DNA of 64,000 nt from Chitinibacter sp. SCUT-21 (GTDB lineage: Bacteria > Pseudomonadota > Gammaproteobacteria > Burkholderiales > Chitinibacteraceae), in contig CP102611.1 of NCBI GenBank assembly GCA_041874755.1, positions 1,178,001 through 1,242,000 on the forward strand. The letters are read 5' to 3'. Shown piece by piece: positions 55,067 to 63,296 of the stretch. The position numbers and the translations under genes were made by a program. Each line of letters opens with the position of its first letter. The stretch's first letter is position 1. Under the pieces are notes generated by a model, which ran no database searches, had not been told where the DNA came from, and worked only from the letters and a program-made list of their open reading frames with translations.

Positions 55067-57160
55067 ATGTGGCGTAACAAACTCACCTTACTTGCAATGC
55101 CAGCCTTGGTGCTGATGGTTTTGGGCATGATGATTCTGCCCTTGCCGCCGCTTGCGCTCGATTTTTTCTTTACCTTCAATATTGCGCTGTCAATCATCGT
55201 ATTGATGGTGAGTTTGTACACACAAAAACCACTCGAGTTTTCTAGCTTTCCCACCGTGCTATTGATGACAACGCTGCTGCGTCTGTCATTGAACGTGGCC
55301 TCAACCAAACTGGTGCTCACCGAAGGGCACGCTGGCGGTGATGCTGCGGGTAAGGTCATCGAATCGTTTGGTCACGTGCTGATTGGCGACAATATTGCCG
55401 TCGGTATCGTTGCGTTTATTATTCTGACCATCATTAATTTTGTCGTGATTACCAAAGGTGCTGGCCGTATTGCCGAGGTGTCTGCACGTTTCACCTTGGA
55501 TGCGATGCCCGGCAAACAAATGGCGATCGACGCCGACTTGAATGCAGGGCTGATTGGCGAAGACGAAGCGCGTGAACGCCGAGCGCAAATTTCTGATGAA
55601 GCTAACTTTTTCGGCTCGATGGACGGTGCGAGTAAATTCGTCCGCGGCGACGCGGTTGCCGGCATTTTGGTCATGGTCATTAACTTAATCGGCGGCTTGC
55701 TCGTTGGCATGTTGCAACACGATATGCTGTTTGCCGACGCGGCCAAAACCTACACCCTGCTCACGATTGGTGATGGCTTGGTCGCTCAGGTGCCGGCGCT
55801 GATTATCTCAGTTGCAGCTGGTATCGTCGTATCGCGCGTCGGCACAAATCAGGACTTATCCGACCAAATCTTGGGCCAACTTTTCTCGCGCCCACAAGTA
55901 CTCTACGTTACCGCTGGCGTTCTGGCAGTGCTGGGTTTAATTCCAGGCATGCCACACTTTGCCTTTTTACTGATGGCACTGATCGCTTGCGGATTGGCGT
56001 GGTACTCAGATCAATATAAATTACAAGCAGCCATGGGCGGCGGCGCGCCAGGCGCGAGTGGTGGAGGCGCCGCGCCTGCGCCAGGCGCAGCGCCTGCTGC
56101 GCCACAAGATGCGCCATTGCAAGAGGTCAGCTGGGCCGACGTTCAACCCGTCGATCCTGTAGGGCTAGAAGTAGGTTATCGTCTTATTCCGCTGGTCGAT
56201 CGTAATCAAGACGGCGAATTACTGCGCCGGATTCGCGGCATTCGCAAAAAAATTGCCCAAGAACTGGGCTTTTTGGTTCCCGCCGTGCATATTCGCGACA
56301 ATTTGGAATTGCGCCCCAATCAATATCGAATCCAACTCAAAGGCGTTGACGTTGGCATGGGCGAAGCCTTTGTTGGGCAGTGGCTAGCGATTAATCCGGG
56401 CAATGCCGCCGGCAATTTACCCGGCACAGCGACGACCGACCCCACTTTTGGCCTGCCCGCCACTTGGGTCGATGGTAGTTTACGCGATCAAGCACAAGCA
56501 ATGGGTTACACCGTCGTCGACGCCTCGACCGTCGTCGGCACGCATATTTCCAATATCTTGCAATCGCACGCAGCCGAACTATTAGGGCGCGAAGAAGTGC
56601 AAGCGTTGCTGGATCACTTTGCCAAAGAGTCGCCAAAGTTGGTGGAAGACTTAGTACCAAAAGTGATTGCGATTGGCACCTTGCAAAAAGTGCTACAAAA
56701 CTTGCTGGATGATGGTTTGCATATTCGCGATCTACGTACGATTTTGGAAACTTTGGGTGAGAATGTGGTTCGCACGCAAGACATTGATGACCTGACTTCG
56801 GTGGTTCGTGTCGCGCTGGGCCGAGCAATTGTGCATCAGCTATTCCCTGGAGAAAACGAGCTGCAAGTGGTCGCGCTCGAGCCGCAATTGGAAAACATTC
56901 TGCTGTCGGCCGCCAGCGGCAAATCACAAGGCGGCTTGGAGCCTGGATTGGCTGAGCGTATTTTGCAACAAGCAGCGCAACTGTCTGAGCAACTGGAAAT
57001 GCAGGGGATCAACCCCGTTATTATTACGCCGTCGCAGCTTCGGCCGATGTTGTCTCGCTTCTTAAAGCGTTCTATCCCGAATTTACGCGTGATTGCGCAT
57101 ACAGAAATCCCTGAGGCGAAAACACTGCGCATTATTGGTGTCTTGGGTTCAAACAATTGA
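55067..57160 (+). CDS. flhA: Flagellar export gate protein FlhA
   Basis: A 697-residue export component that couples proton motive force to secretion. The N-terminal half has eight membrane helices with the FHIPEP-type signature (TVLLMTTLLRLSLNVASTKL) and GDNIAVGIVAF; the C-terminal half is the cytoplasmic substrate-docking ring. Between them lies an Ala/Pro/Gly-rich linker at about 324-350, longer and lower in complexity than in enteric FlhA. It follows flhB by 62 bp. Confidence 0.96.
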   Translation: MWRNKLTLLAMPALVLMVLGMMILPLPPLALDFFFTFNIALSIIVLMVSLYTQKPLEFSSFPTVLLMTTLLRLSLNVASTKLVLTEGHAGGDAAGKVIESFGHVLIGDNIAVGIVAFIILTIINFVVITKGAGRIAEVSARFTLDAMPGKQMAIDADLNAGLIGEDEARERRAQISDEANFFGSMDGASKFVRGDAVAGILVMVINLIGGLLVGMLQHDMLFADAAKTYTLLTIGDGLVAQVPALIISVAAGIVVSRVGTNQDLSDQILGQLFSRPQVLYVTAGVLAVLGLIPGMPHFAFLLMALIACGLAWYSDQYKLQAAMGGGAPGASGGGAAPAPGAAPAAPQDAPLQEVSWADVQPVDPVGLEVGYRLIPLVDRNQDGELLRRIRGIRKKIAQELGFLVPAVHIRDNLELRPNQYRIQLKGVDVGMGEAFVGQWLAINPGNAAGNLPGTATTDPTFGLPATWVDGSLRDQAQAMGYTVVDASTVVGTHISNILQSHAAELLGREEVQALLDHFAKESPKLVEDLVPKVIAIGTLQKVLQNLLDDGLHIRDLRTILETLGENVVRTQDIDDLTSVVRVALGRAIVHQLFPGENELQVVALEPQLENILLSAASGKSQGGLEPGLAERILQQAAQLSEQLEMQGINPVIITPSQLRPMLSRFLKRSIPNLRVIAHTEIPEAKTLRIIGVLGSNN

Positions 57161-57265
57161 TGCAATGCGGCTAACTGTAAATTCTTGCAACAAACGACAA
57201 CGATTCTGACTTTCAGTGTGTAGATCAATTGTGCAGAATGCGCTGAGCAGCGATAATCCCTAGCT

Positions 57266-58894
57266 ATGGTCGTCAAAAAATTCTTCGGTGCCACCACTCG
57301 TGAAGCGCTTCGGCAAGTTCGTGATGAACTCGGCCCGGATGCGCTCATCCTTTCAAATCGCCAAGTAGCCGGTGGCGGCATTGAAATTATGGCCGTCGCC
57401 GACGCCGATGTCGCCGCGTTGACCAATGTACAAAGCAATGTGCAATCGGCAGCAACACCGCCTAAAGCAGCCACTCGAGCCGCACAAAATGGCGCTCGGC
57501 TGATGAATTCGGCGCAAAGTGAAGCGCCAAGCCCTGGCATCGCCAAAGCCTTGGCGCGCTCGTATGCGATCCCGGATGACGAACGCGAGCCTAGCCCTGC
57601 CGACTTAGCGTTTGAGGCGCGCCCTAGTGAAACGCCGTCCGTTTTACGCAGCAATCGCCAACCGCGCAGCCCAGAGCCGCAACATGAAACGCGCGCCGAC
57701 AATCCGCGCGATGAAATTTCACTGACGCAATTTGCGAGCCAACGCAGCGACTATCGTCACGATCGTCCGGCGGAACGCAGCAGCGAGCGAGGCTTTGATC
57801 GCGAAGCGACACGCCCTGCGCCAACGCGCCGTCCGGTTGTTGAGCCAAGCCCCGCTGCGCACAAAGCACTACCGACGTTTAGTTTTGAAGACGAACCGAC
57901 AAAACCAGCCGCACCTGCAGTTGATCAGGAAGCGATGCAAGACATTGCGCGCGAAATTCGCATGCTGCGCGGCCTGCTGGAAAGCCAAATGGCGGGCATG
58001 GCGTGGGGCGAATTATCAAAACACGCACCGGAAAAACTCGAACTATTACGACAATTACTGGGCGCGGGTTTTTGCGCCGCGCTATCGCGCCAACTAATCG
58101 ACAAAATGCCGAGCGGCATGAGCTTGGAAACCGGCGTTAAATGGGTTAAAGCAGCGCTCGCGCATAATTTACCGGCAACGGGAGCAAACGATGACTTGGT
58201 CGCTCGCGGCGGGGTTTATGCGCTAATTGGCCCGACTGGTGTTGGTAAAACCACGACCGTGGCCAAGCTGGCTGCGCGTGCTGCGCTGGCGTATGGCCCG
58301 CAGTCAGTGGCGCTACTCACCACCGACAGCTACCGGATTGGCGCGCACGATCAATTGCGAATTTACGGTCGCATCTTGGGCGTGCCGGTACATGACGTCA
58401 AAGACGAAACCGATTTGCAACTCACCTTGGGCGAGCTCAGCGATCGGCATTTGGTATTAATCGACACCGTCGGTATGGGCCAGCGCGATCAGCGGATTGG
58501 CGAGCAACTCTCAATGCTTGGCCACGATAATGTCGGCACGATTTTGCTGCTGGCCGCTAACGCGCAAGCCGGTACGCTGGACGATGTTGCACGCCGCTAT
58601 CGCAATCATCATTTGCTCGGCTGCATTCTGACCAAATTGGACGAAACCGTTGCACTCGGCGGCTGCTTAGACGTGGCGATTCGCCATAAATTGCCACTGC
58701 AATTTGTCACCAACGGCCAGCGCGTACCCGAAGATTTGCATCGCGCCAACTTGGCATATTTACTTGATCGCGCGTTTAAAACCCAGCAAGATCAAGGCGT
58801 TTTTCAGCTACAACGCGATGAATACCCGCTCTATATGAGTACGCAAGACACCCCAACCGATTTCACGCTTAGCCTAGGTGGTGCGCGTGCCTAA
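57266..58894 (+). CDS. flhF: Flagellar GTPase FlhF (SRP-type)
   Basis: A 542-residue GTPase that marks the pole for flagellar assembly. The N-terminal B domain (MVVKKFFGATTREALRQVR) is followed by a long polar, Arg/Pro-rich disordered region (about 65-215) and the NG domain. GTPase motifs: G1 GPTGVGKTTT (about 321-330), TTDSYRIGAHDQL, DTVGMGQRD and TKLDE. It precedes flhG with an 8-bp overlap at the chosen start. No clear ribosome site lies before the ATG. Confidence 0.93.
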   Translation: MVVKKFFGATTREALRQVRDELGPDALILSNRQVAGGGIEIMAVADADVAALTNVQSNVQSAATPPKAATRAAQNGARLMNSAQSEAPSPGIAKALARSYAIPDDEREPSPADLAFEARPSETPSVLRSNRQPRSPEPQHETRADNPRDEISLTQFASQRSDYRHDRPAERSSERGFDREATRPAPTRRPVVEPSPAAHKALPTFSFEDEPTKPAAPAVDQEAMQDIAREIRMLRGLLESQMAGMAWGELSKHAPEKLELLRQLLGAGFCAALSRQLIDKMPSGMSLETGVKWVKAALAHNLPATGANDDLVARGGVYALIGPTGVGKTTTVAKLAARAALAYGPQSVALLTTDSYRIGAHDQLRIYGRILGVPVHDVKDETDLQLTLGELSDRHLVLIDTVGMGQRDQRIGEQLSMLGHDNVGTILLLAANAQAGTLDDVARRYRNHHLLGCILTKLDETVALGGCLDVAIRHKLPLQFVTNGQRVPEDLHRANLAYLLDRAFKTQQDQGVFQLQRDEYPLYMSTQDTPTDFTLSLGGARA

Positions 58895-59795
58895 ACGCTG
58901 GCAAGACCAAGCCGCCGGCTTGCGTCAGTTGGTCAGCCCCACGCATTGCCGCAGCATCAGCTTATGCGGTGGTCGTGGCGATTCGGGCACGACCAGCCTA
59001 GTGATTAATTTGGCCGCAGCGCTCGCCGAGCGCCAACGCCAGGTGATGATACTGGACGAGTTTTCCGGCAATCAAAATGTTACGTCCCGCCTGCACCTGA
59101 GCCAAGGTTTCACGCTGGAACACGTGCTACGCCACGAAGCGACGCTGGCCGATAGCTTAATCGAATCGGTGTATGGCTTTCAGATTTTGCCGATTGCCAG
59201 CAAACCACAAATTATTGCGCATCTCAACGAGGCCGAGCAGCAATGGCTGGCGGCCGAATTTGAGGCGCTAACCGAATACGTTGATTATTTGCTGCTCGAT
59301 ACGCGACCGATGGGTAGCAGTGGCGTACCCAGCTTGAGCCTAGCAGCGGATGACGTCGTGGTTGTCCTATCCAATCGCGCCGAATCGCTCACCGACGCGT
59401 ACGCAACGATCAAACAACTGGCGCAAGACTACGCGCGGCGCGATTTTCGCGTCTTGGTCAATCGCGTCGAAAGCCTGACCGAGGCCATGGCGTTGTTCGA
59501 ACGCCTGCGCAGCGTGTGCCAACAGTTTTTAGGCGCGGGTTTAACGCTTAAATTAATCGGCTATGTGCCGGAAGATGCCAAACTCAATCGCGCCACGCGT
59601 TTGGGCAAAACCGTTCTTGATGCTTTTCCAGATACCGAAGCCAGTATGGCCCTGCGGCAATTAGCAGATGTCATCTTACGATGGATACCCCCGAAAATTG
59701 CGCATGATTCGGCTGGGCACTTTGTTCATCGTCTGGTCGAATCGTCGCGCTTACTGCACGAACAGCTTAGCCCGAAGCGAGCACAGCATGGCTGA
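58887..59795 (+). CDS. flhG: FlhG/FleN-like flagellar number regulator with a degenerate P-loop
   Basis: A 303-residue MinD-like protein in the normal flhG position. The N-terminal FlhF-activating motif DQAxxLR is intact (DQAAGLR, residues 7-13). The P-loop is not: MinD/FlhG proteins have GKGGVGKT, but here it is GRGDSGTT (residues 29-36), with both the signature and the Walker lysine replaced (by Arg and Thr). The switch region (LDEFSGNQN) also lacks the usual DADLG aspartates. GTG at 58887 has AGG 8 nt upstream; GTGs at 58878 and 58881 are alternatives. It overlaps mlaE by 8 bp. Dimerisation by ATP is therefore doubtful. Confidence 0.85.
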   Translation: MPKRWQDQAAGLRQLVSPTHCRSISLCGGRGDSGTTSLVINLAAALAERQRQVMILDEFSGNQNVTSRLHLSQGFTLEHVLRHEATLADSLIESVYGFQILPIASKPQIIAHLNEAEQQWLAAEFEALTEYVDYLLLDTRPMGSSGVPSLSLAADDVVVVLSNRAESLTDAYATIKQLAQDYARRDFRVLVNRVESLTEAMALFERLRSVCQQFLGAGLTLKLIGYVPEDAKLNRATRLGKTVLDAFPDTEASMALRQLADVILRWIPPKIAHDSAGHFVHRLVESSRLLHEQLSPKRAQHG

Positions 59796-60870
59796 ATCAG
59801 CGCTGCGCTTGGAGCTACGTGACGGGGTCTACCACTTGGTCGGCCAACTGACCTTGCATCAGATCGGCCCCGTTTGGCAACAAAGTCGCAGCATTGCTTG
59901 GCAAGACGCGAACGTCGACTTAAGCGGCGTTGAACACTGCGATGGCGCAGGCGCGGCATTTTTATTTGAGCTAAGCCAAGCAGGCGCCCAACTGCACCAG
60001 CTCAACAGCGAAACACAACGCCTACTCAACGCGCTCGATCCGGCTCTAGCACTGCACATCGCGCCACGCAAAGCGCCACTTAAACCAATTAGCCAAATTG
60101 GCCAAACCGCCAGACTGGTTTTTCAAGATTTTCGCGCGCAAATAGCGTTTATCGGCGAAGCGGCCGCGACGATTGTTGAAGCCATCGCTCGGCCGCATCA
60201 AGTGCGCTGGCGCGAGTTCTTACGCCAATGCGAATTAACTGGCGCTAATGCGCTGCCAATTATTAGCCTGATTTCATTACTACTCGGCATTATTCTGGCG
60301 TTTCAATCGGCGATTCCGATGCGGCAATTTGGCGCTGAGATTTTCGTCGCCAATTTGCTCGGGCTCTCGCTGGTACGCGAACTGGGTCCTTTGATTACTG
60401 CGATTGTGCTAGCCGGACGTTCTGGCGCGGCGTTTGCCGCCGAAATCGGTACGATGAAGGTCAACGAAGAAATCAACGCCTTGGTGACGTTTGGCTACAA
60501 GCCAATGCACTTTTTGGTATTGCCACGCTTAATGGCGGGCCTGTGCATGCTGCCCCTGCTCGCGATTTGGTCGCAAGCGATCGGCATGCTTGGCGGCGCG
60601 ATGGTGATGAAAGGCTTTGGTATTCCGTTCGCGACGTTTTGGTCGCAGGTCAATCAGCAGGTCGACGCGGGAGACTTTTTTGGCGGCCTGCTAAAAGCTG
60701 CCGCCTTTGGCTTGGTCGTCGCCTTGGTCGGCTGCTTTCGCGGCTTGGGAACCGGCACCGGCGCGAGTGCGGTCGGCGCATCAACGACGCGTGCGGTGGT
60801 GAATATTTTGGTGCTGTTGGTCATTACCGACGGCATCATGGCCGTCGTTTATTATCACTTGGGATGGTAA
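59788..60870 (+). CDS. mlaE: MlaE-family lipid ABC transporter permease with N-terminal STAS domain
   Basis: A 360-residue inner-membrane permease. Residues 1-90 form a STAS-like domain (VDLSGVEHCDGAGAAFLFEL), and residues from about 110 are the MlaE permease with five or six helices and the coupling loop GRSGAAFAAEIGTMKVNEEINAL. In classical Mla systems the STAS protein MlaB is separate; here it is fused. The ATG at 59788 overlaps the flhG stop by 8 bp. It is the first gene of an MCE cassette with mlaF, mlaD and a lipoprotein. The gene name marks the family; a canonical MlaA/MlaC partner is not present. Confidence 0.9.
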   Translation: MAESALRLELRDGVYHLVGQLTLHQIGPVWQQSRSIAWQDANVDLSGVEHCDGAGAAFLFELSQAGAQLHQLNSETQRLLNALDPALALHIAPRKAPLKPISQIGQTARLVFQDFRAQIAFIGEAAATIVEAIARPHQVRWREFLRQCELTGANALPIISLISLLLGIILAFQSAIPMRQFGAEIFVANLLGLSLVRELGPLITAIVLAGRSGAAFAAEIGTMKVNEEINALVTFGYKPMHFLVLPRLMAGLCMLPLLAIWSQAIGMLGGAMVMKGFGIPFATFWSQVNQQVDAGDFFGGLLKAAAFGLVVALVGCFRGLGTGTGASAVGASTTRAVVNILVLLVITDGIMAVVYYHLGW

Positions 60871-60872
60871 AC

Positions 60873-61631
60873 ATGGACCATGTGATCGAAGTCCAAAACC
60901 TGCAATGTGGCTGGGGCTCGCGCATTATTTTACAAGACGTGAGTTTTCAAATTGCACGCGGCGAAGTTGTTACCATTTTGGGCGGATCGGGCTGCGGCAA
61001 ATCGACGCTGCTCAAACATTTAATTGGCCTGTATGCGCCGCAATCGGGCAGCATACGGATAGTGGGTAATGAGCTGGTAGGCGCAGACAGCAAGACTCGC
61101 GAGACGATACTGCGTAGTATTGGCGTCATGTATCAATCGGGCGCGCTTTTTGGCTCGATGAGTATTCTGGACAATATCACCTTGCCGCTCACCAGCTTTA
61201 GTCATTTGGACGCAGCAGCGATCGACACCTTGGCGCGCTTGAAATTAAGACTGGTTGGGCTGGAAGAATTTGCCGATTACTACCCCAGCGCGCTGTCGGG
61301 CGGGATGCAAAAGCGCGCGGCGATTGCGCGCGCGATGGCACTTGACCCGCAAATTTTATTTTTGGACGAACCATCGGCCGGGCTAGACCCCGTCACCTCG
61401 GCCGAGCTCGATCAATTGATCCGCCGCCTAGCCGAAACGCAAGGCGTCACAATTATGGTTGTCACACACGAATTAGCCAGCATCGCGACGATTGCCGATC
61501 GCGCGATTATGCTCGATAAAAGCATTAAAGGTATTTTGGCGATCGATACGCCTACCGCGCTTGCCCGCTCGAATGACGAGCGCGTTGCGAGCTTTTTTAA
61601 CGCCCACCGCCCAGCACGGGCCAACGTTTAG
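60873..61631 (+). CDS. mlaF: MlaF-family lipid ABC transporter ATPase
   Basis: A 252-residue ABC ATPase. Walker A is GGSGCGKST (near residue 36), the signature LSGGMQKR, Walker B ILFLDEPSAGLD, and the switch His lies in VTHE. It starts 2 bp after the mlaE stop with a GGATGG site 5 nt upstream. It powers lipid movement through the MlaE-MlaD complex. Confidence 0.92.
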   Translation: MDHVIEVQNLQCGWGSRIILQDVSFQIARGEVVTILGGSGCGKSTLLKHLIGLYAPQSGSIRIVGNELVGADSKTRETILRSIGVMYQSGALFGSMSILDNITLPLTSFSHLDAAAIDTLARLKLRLVGLEEFADYYPSALSGGMQKRAAIARAMALDPQILFLDEPSAGLDPVTSAELDQLIRRLAETQGVTIMVVTHELASIATIADRAIMLDKSIKGILAIDTPTALARSNDERVASFFNAHRPARANV

Positions 61632-61637
61632 AAGCCC

Positions 61638-62684
61638 ATGGAACAACAATCGAATTTTCGACTTGGCGTCTTTATCCTTTGCGCGCTGCTGCTTGGCGCC
61701 GCTTTGCTGATTGGTATTGGTAGCGGGCGCTGGTTACAACCCAAAATCACGCTGGAAACCTATTTTAACGAATCGGTGCGTGGCCTCGATATTGGCTCGA
61801 AAGTGCGCTATCGCGGCGTAGCGATCGGCGAAGTTAGCGCGATTACTTTTACCTATACGCGTTATGAGAGCGATTTGCCCAGCACGCAGCGGCGGCAATA
61901 TGTGTTGGTGGAAGCGCAGCTCGACACCGATATTTTGGGTAAATCGAATAATAATGCGACAGAGCAAGCCGACCTAGACCGTGAAATTGCCAAGGGCATG
62001 CGCGTGAAATTGTCGCCACAAGGGCTAACAGGCACCAGTTATTTGGAAATCGATTACGAATCGCCCAAAGACAATCAGCCGCTTCCCGTTAACTGGACGC
62101 CGGAACATTTATATATTCCATCAGCCAATAGCACGGTGAATCAGCTATTAGGCAGCGCGCAAGATTTGATGGCCAAATTCCAGCGTGTCGACGTGGATAA
62201 AACGATCGCGCTGCTTAACCAAACTTTGACCACGATGAATAGCAAACTGGAAGATCTCCCAGTGAAAAGCATTGGCCGTGAAACCGAGCAATTGCTGCAT
62301 AGCGTGAATAAAATGCCCCTAGGGCAGATAGCGAGCGAAAGTGCAGCCCTAATCCAAGAGGTACGTGAAAGTAATTTGGCGCTTAAAACATTACTAGAAC
62401 AACCGTCGCTACAGCATGCCAGCAGTGATTTTGCCAGCGCGGCTTTTTCAGCCAAACAACTTCTCGCCGATCCTGCGCTGGCTAGCGCAGTACACAGGCT
62501 AGATCAAATCACGCTAAGGCTCGATCACCTAACAGCACAACGCGAAAGCGATATTCAGCAAATTATTGATAATTTATCGAGCACCAGCAGCAATTTAAAA
62601 ATGCTCAGCGAAAAGGCCAATCAAAAACCAAGTAGCCTATTGTTTAGCGACCCTCCAAAACCTTATACACCGCCCAAGCCATGA
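61638..62684 (+). CDS. mlaD: MCE-domain lipid-binding protein (MlaD-like)
   Basis: A 348-residue protein with an N-terminal membrane anchor (about 8-30) and one MCE domain (about 38-150; ETYFNESVRGLDIGSKVRYRGVAIGEV, SPQGLTGTSYLEI). A long helical C-terminal region (about 165-330) may form a periplasmic barrel or channel needle, longer than in MlaD of E. coli (183 residues) and more like PqiB/YebT-type spanning proteins with a single MCE domain. Start at 61638, 6 bp after mlaF. Confidence 0.88.
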   Translation: MEQQSNFRLGVFILCALLLGAALLIGIGSGRWLQPKITLETYFNESVRGLDIGSKVRYRGVAIGEVSAITFTYTRYESDLPSTQRRQYVLVEAQLDTDILGKSNNNATEQADLDREIAKGMRVKLSPQGLTGTSYLEIDYESPKDNQPLPVNWTPEHLYIPSANSTVNQLLGSAQDLMAKFQRVDVDKTIALLNQTLTTMNSKLEDLPVKSIGRETEQLLHSVNKMPLGQIASESAALIQEVRESNLALKTLLEQPSLQHASSDFASAAFSAKQLLADPALASAVHRLDQITLRLDHLTAQRESDIQQIIDNLSSTSSNLKMLSEKANQKPSSLLFSDPPKPYTPPKP

Positions 62685-63259
62685 AAAATCTGATTATTCT
62701 AGTTTGCGCCTTGCTCATCAGCGCTTGCGCTAGCACCACGCCAGAGCGGCAAGACTTTTTGATTTCAGCCGAACGACAAACCGCTCGCAACGAAGCAAAA
62801 TTTGGCGCCTTGCAGGTCAATGAATTGCGTAGCAATGCACCATATCGTGATTTGGCGCTGATCTATAAAGAAAGCCCACAGCGCTTTGTGGCCGACCCTT
62901 ACCATGGTTTTTTAGCGGCGCCCGCCAATCAGCTCACGCAACAAACCCGCGCTTGGCTGGCGAAAAGCGGCTTGTTTAGTCGTGTTTACCCCACAGGTAG
63001 CAGCCAAATTGCTCCGTGGCAGCTTGAAGGCGAATTATTGGCGATGTATATCGATGTGAGTGCGCCCAAAACCCCGAAAGTCGTCATTCAGGCGCAGTAT
63101 TTATTGAGCTACGGGAACAAGTCGGCTAATTTCTTACTCACAGCCGAGCAATCGATTACCGATCCAGGCCCAGAAAGCGCAGCTCAAGGCTTTAGCACTG
63201 CATTGGCAAAGCTGTTAACGCAATTAGAGCAAGAACTGACTTCGTCAAATCTAGATTAG
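62681..63259 (+). CDS. PqiC-like ABC transport auxiliary lipoprotein
   Basis: A 192-residue lipoprotein of the ABC_trans_aux/DUF330 type. The lipobox is ISAC with C16. Later landmarks: APYRDLALIYKESPQRFVADPYHGFLAAP and the C-terminal segment STALAKLLTQLEQEL. Family members sit in the outer membrane and dock MCE proteins. Its ATG overlaps the mlaD stop (ATGA), so the cassette is one transcription/translation unit. Confidence 0.82.
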   Translation: MKNLIILVCALLISACASTTPERQDFLISAERQTARNEAKFGALQVNELRSNAPYRDLALIYKESPQRFVADPYHGFLAAPANQLTQQTRAWLAKSGLFSRVYPTGSSQIAPWQLEGELLAMYIDVSAPKTPKVVIQAQYLLSYGNKSANFLLTAEQSITDPGPESAAQGFSTALAKLLTQLEQELTSSNLD

Positions 63260-63296
63260 TCGGCTACACTTAAGTTTCATTATTCTTAGTTAAATC

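Noticed and set aside
57161..57265. Sigma-28 promoter before flhF
   Set aside because: AGCGATAA resembles a -10, but no TAAA lies 15 bp upstream; too weak to list.
63260..63296. Promoter for fliA in the 37-bp gap
   Set aside because: TTAAGTTT resembles a sigma-28 -35 but no GCCGATAA follows, so fliA is more likely read from upstream.
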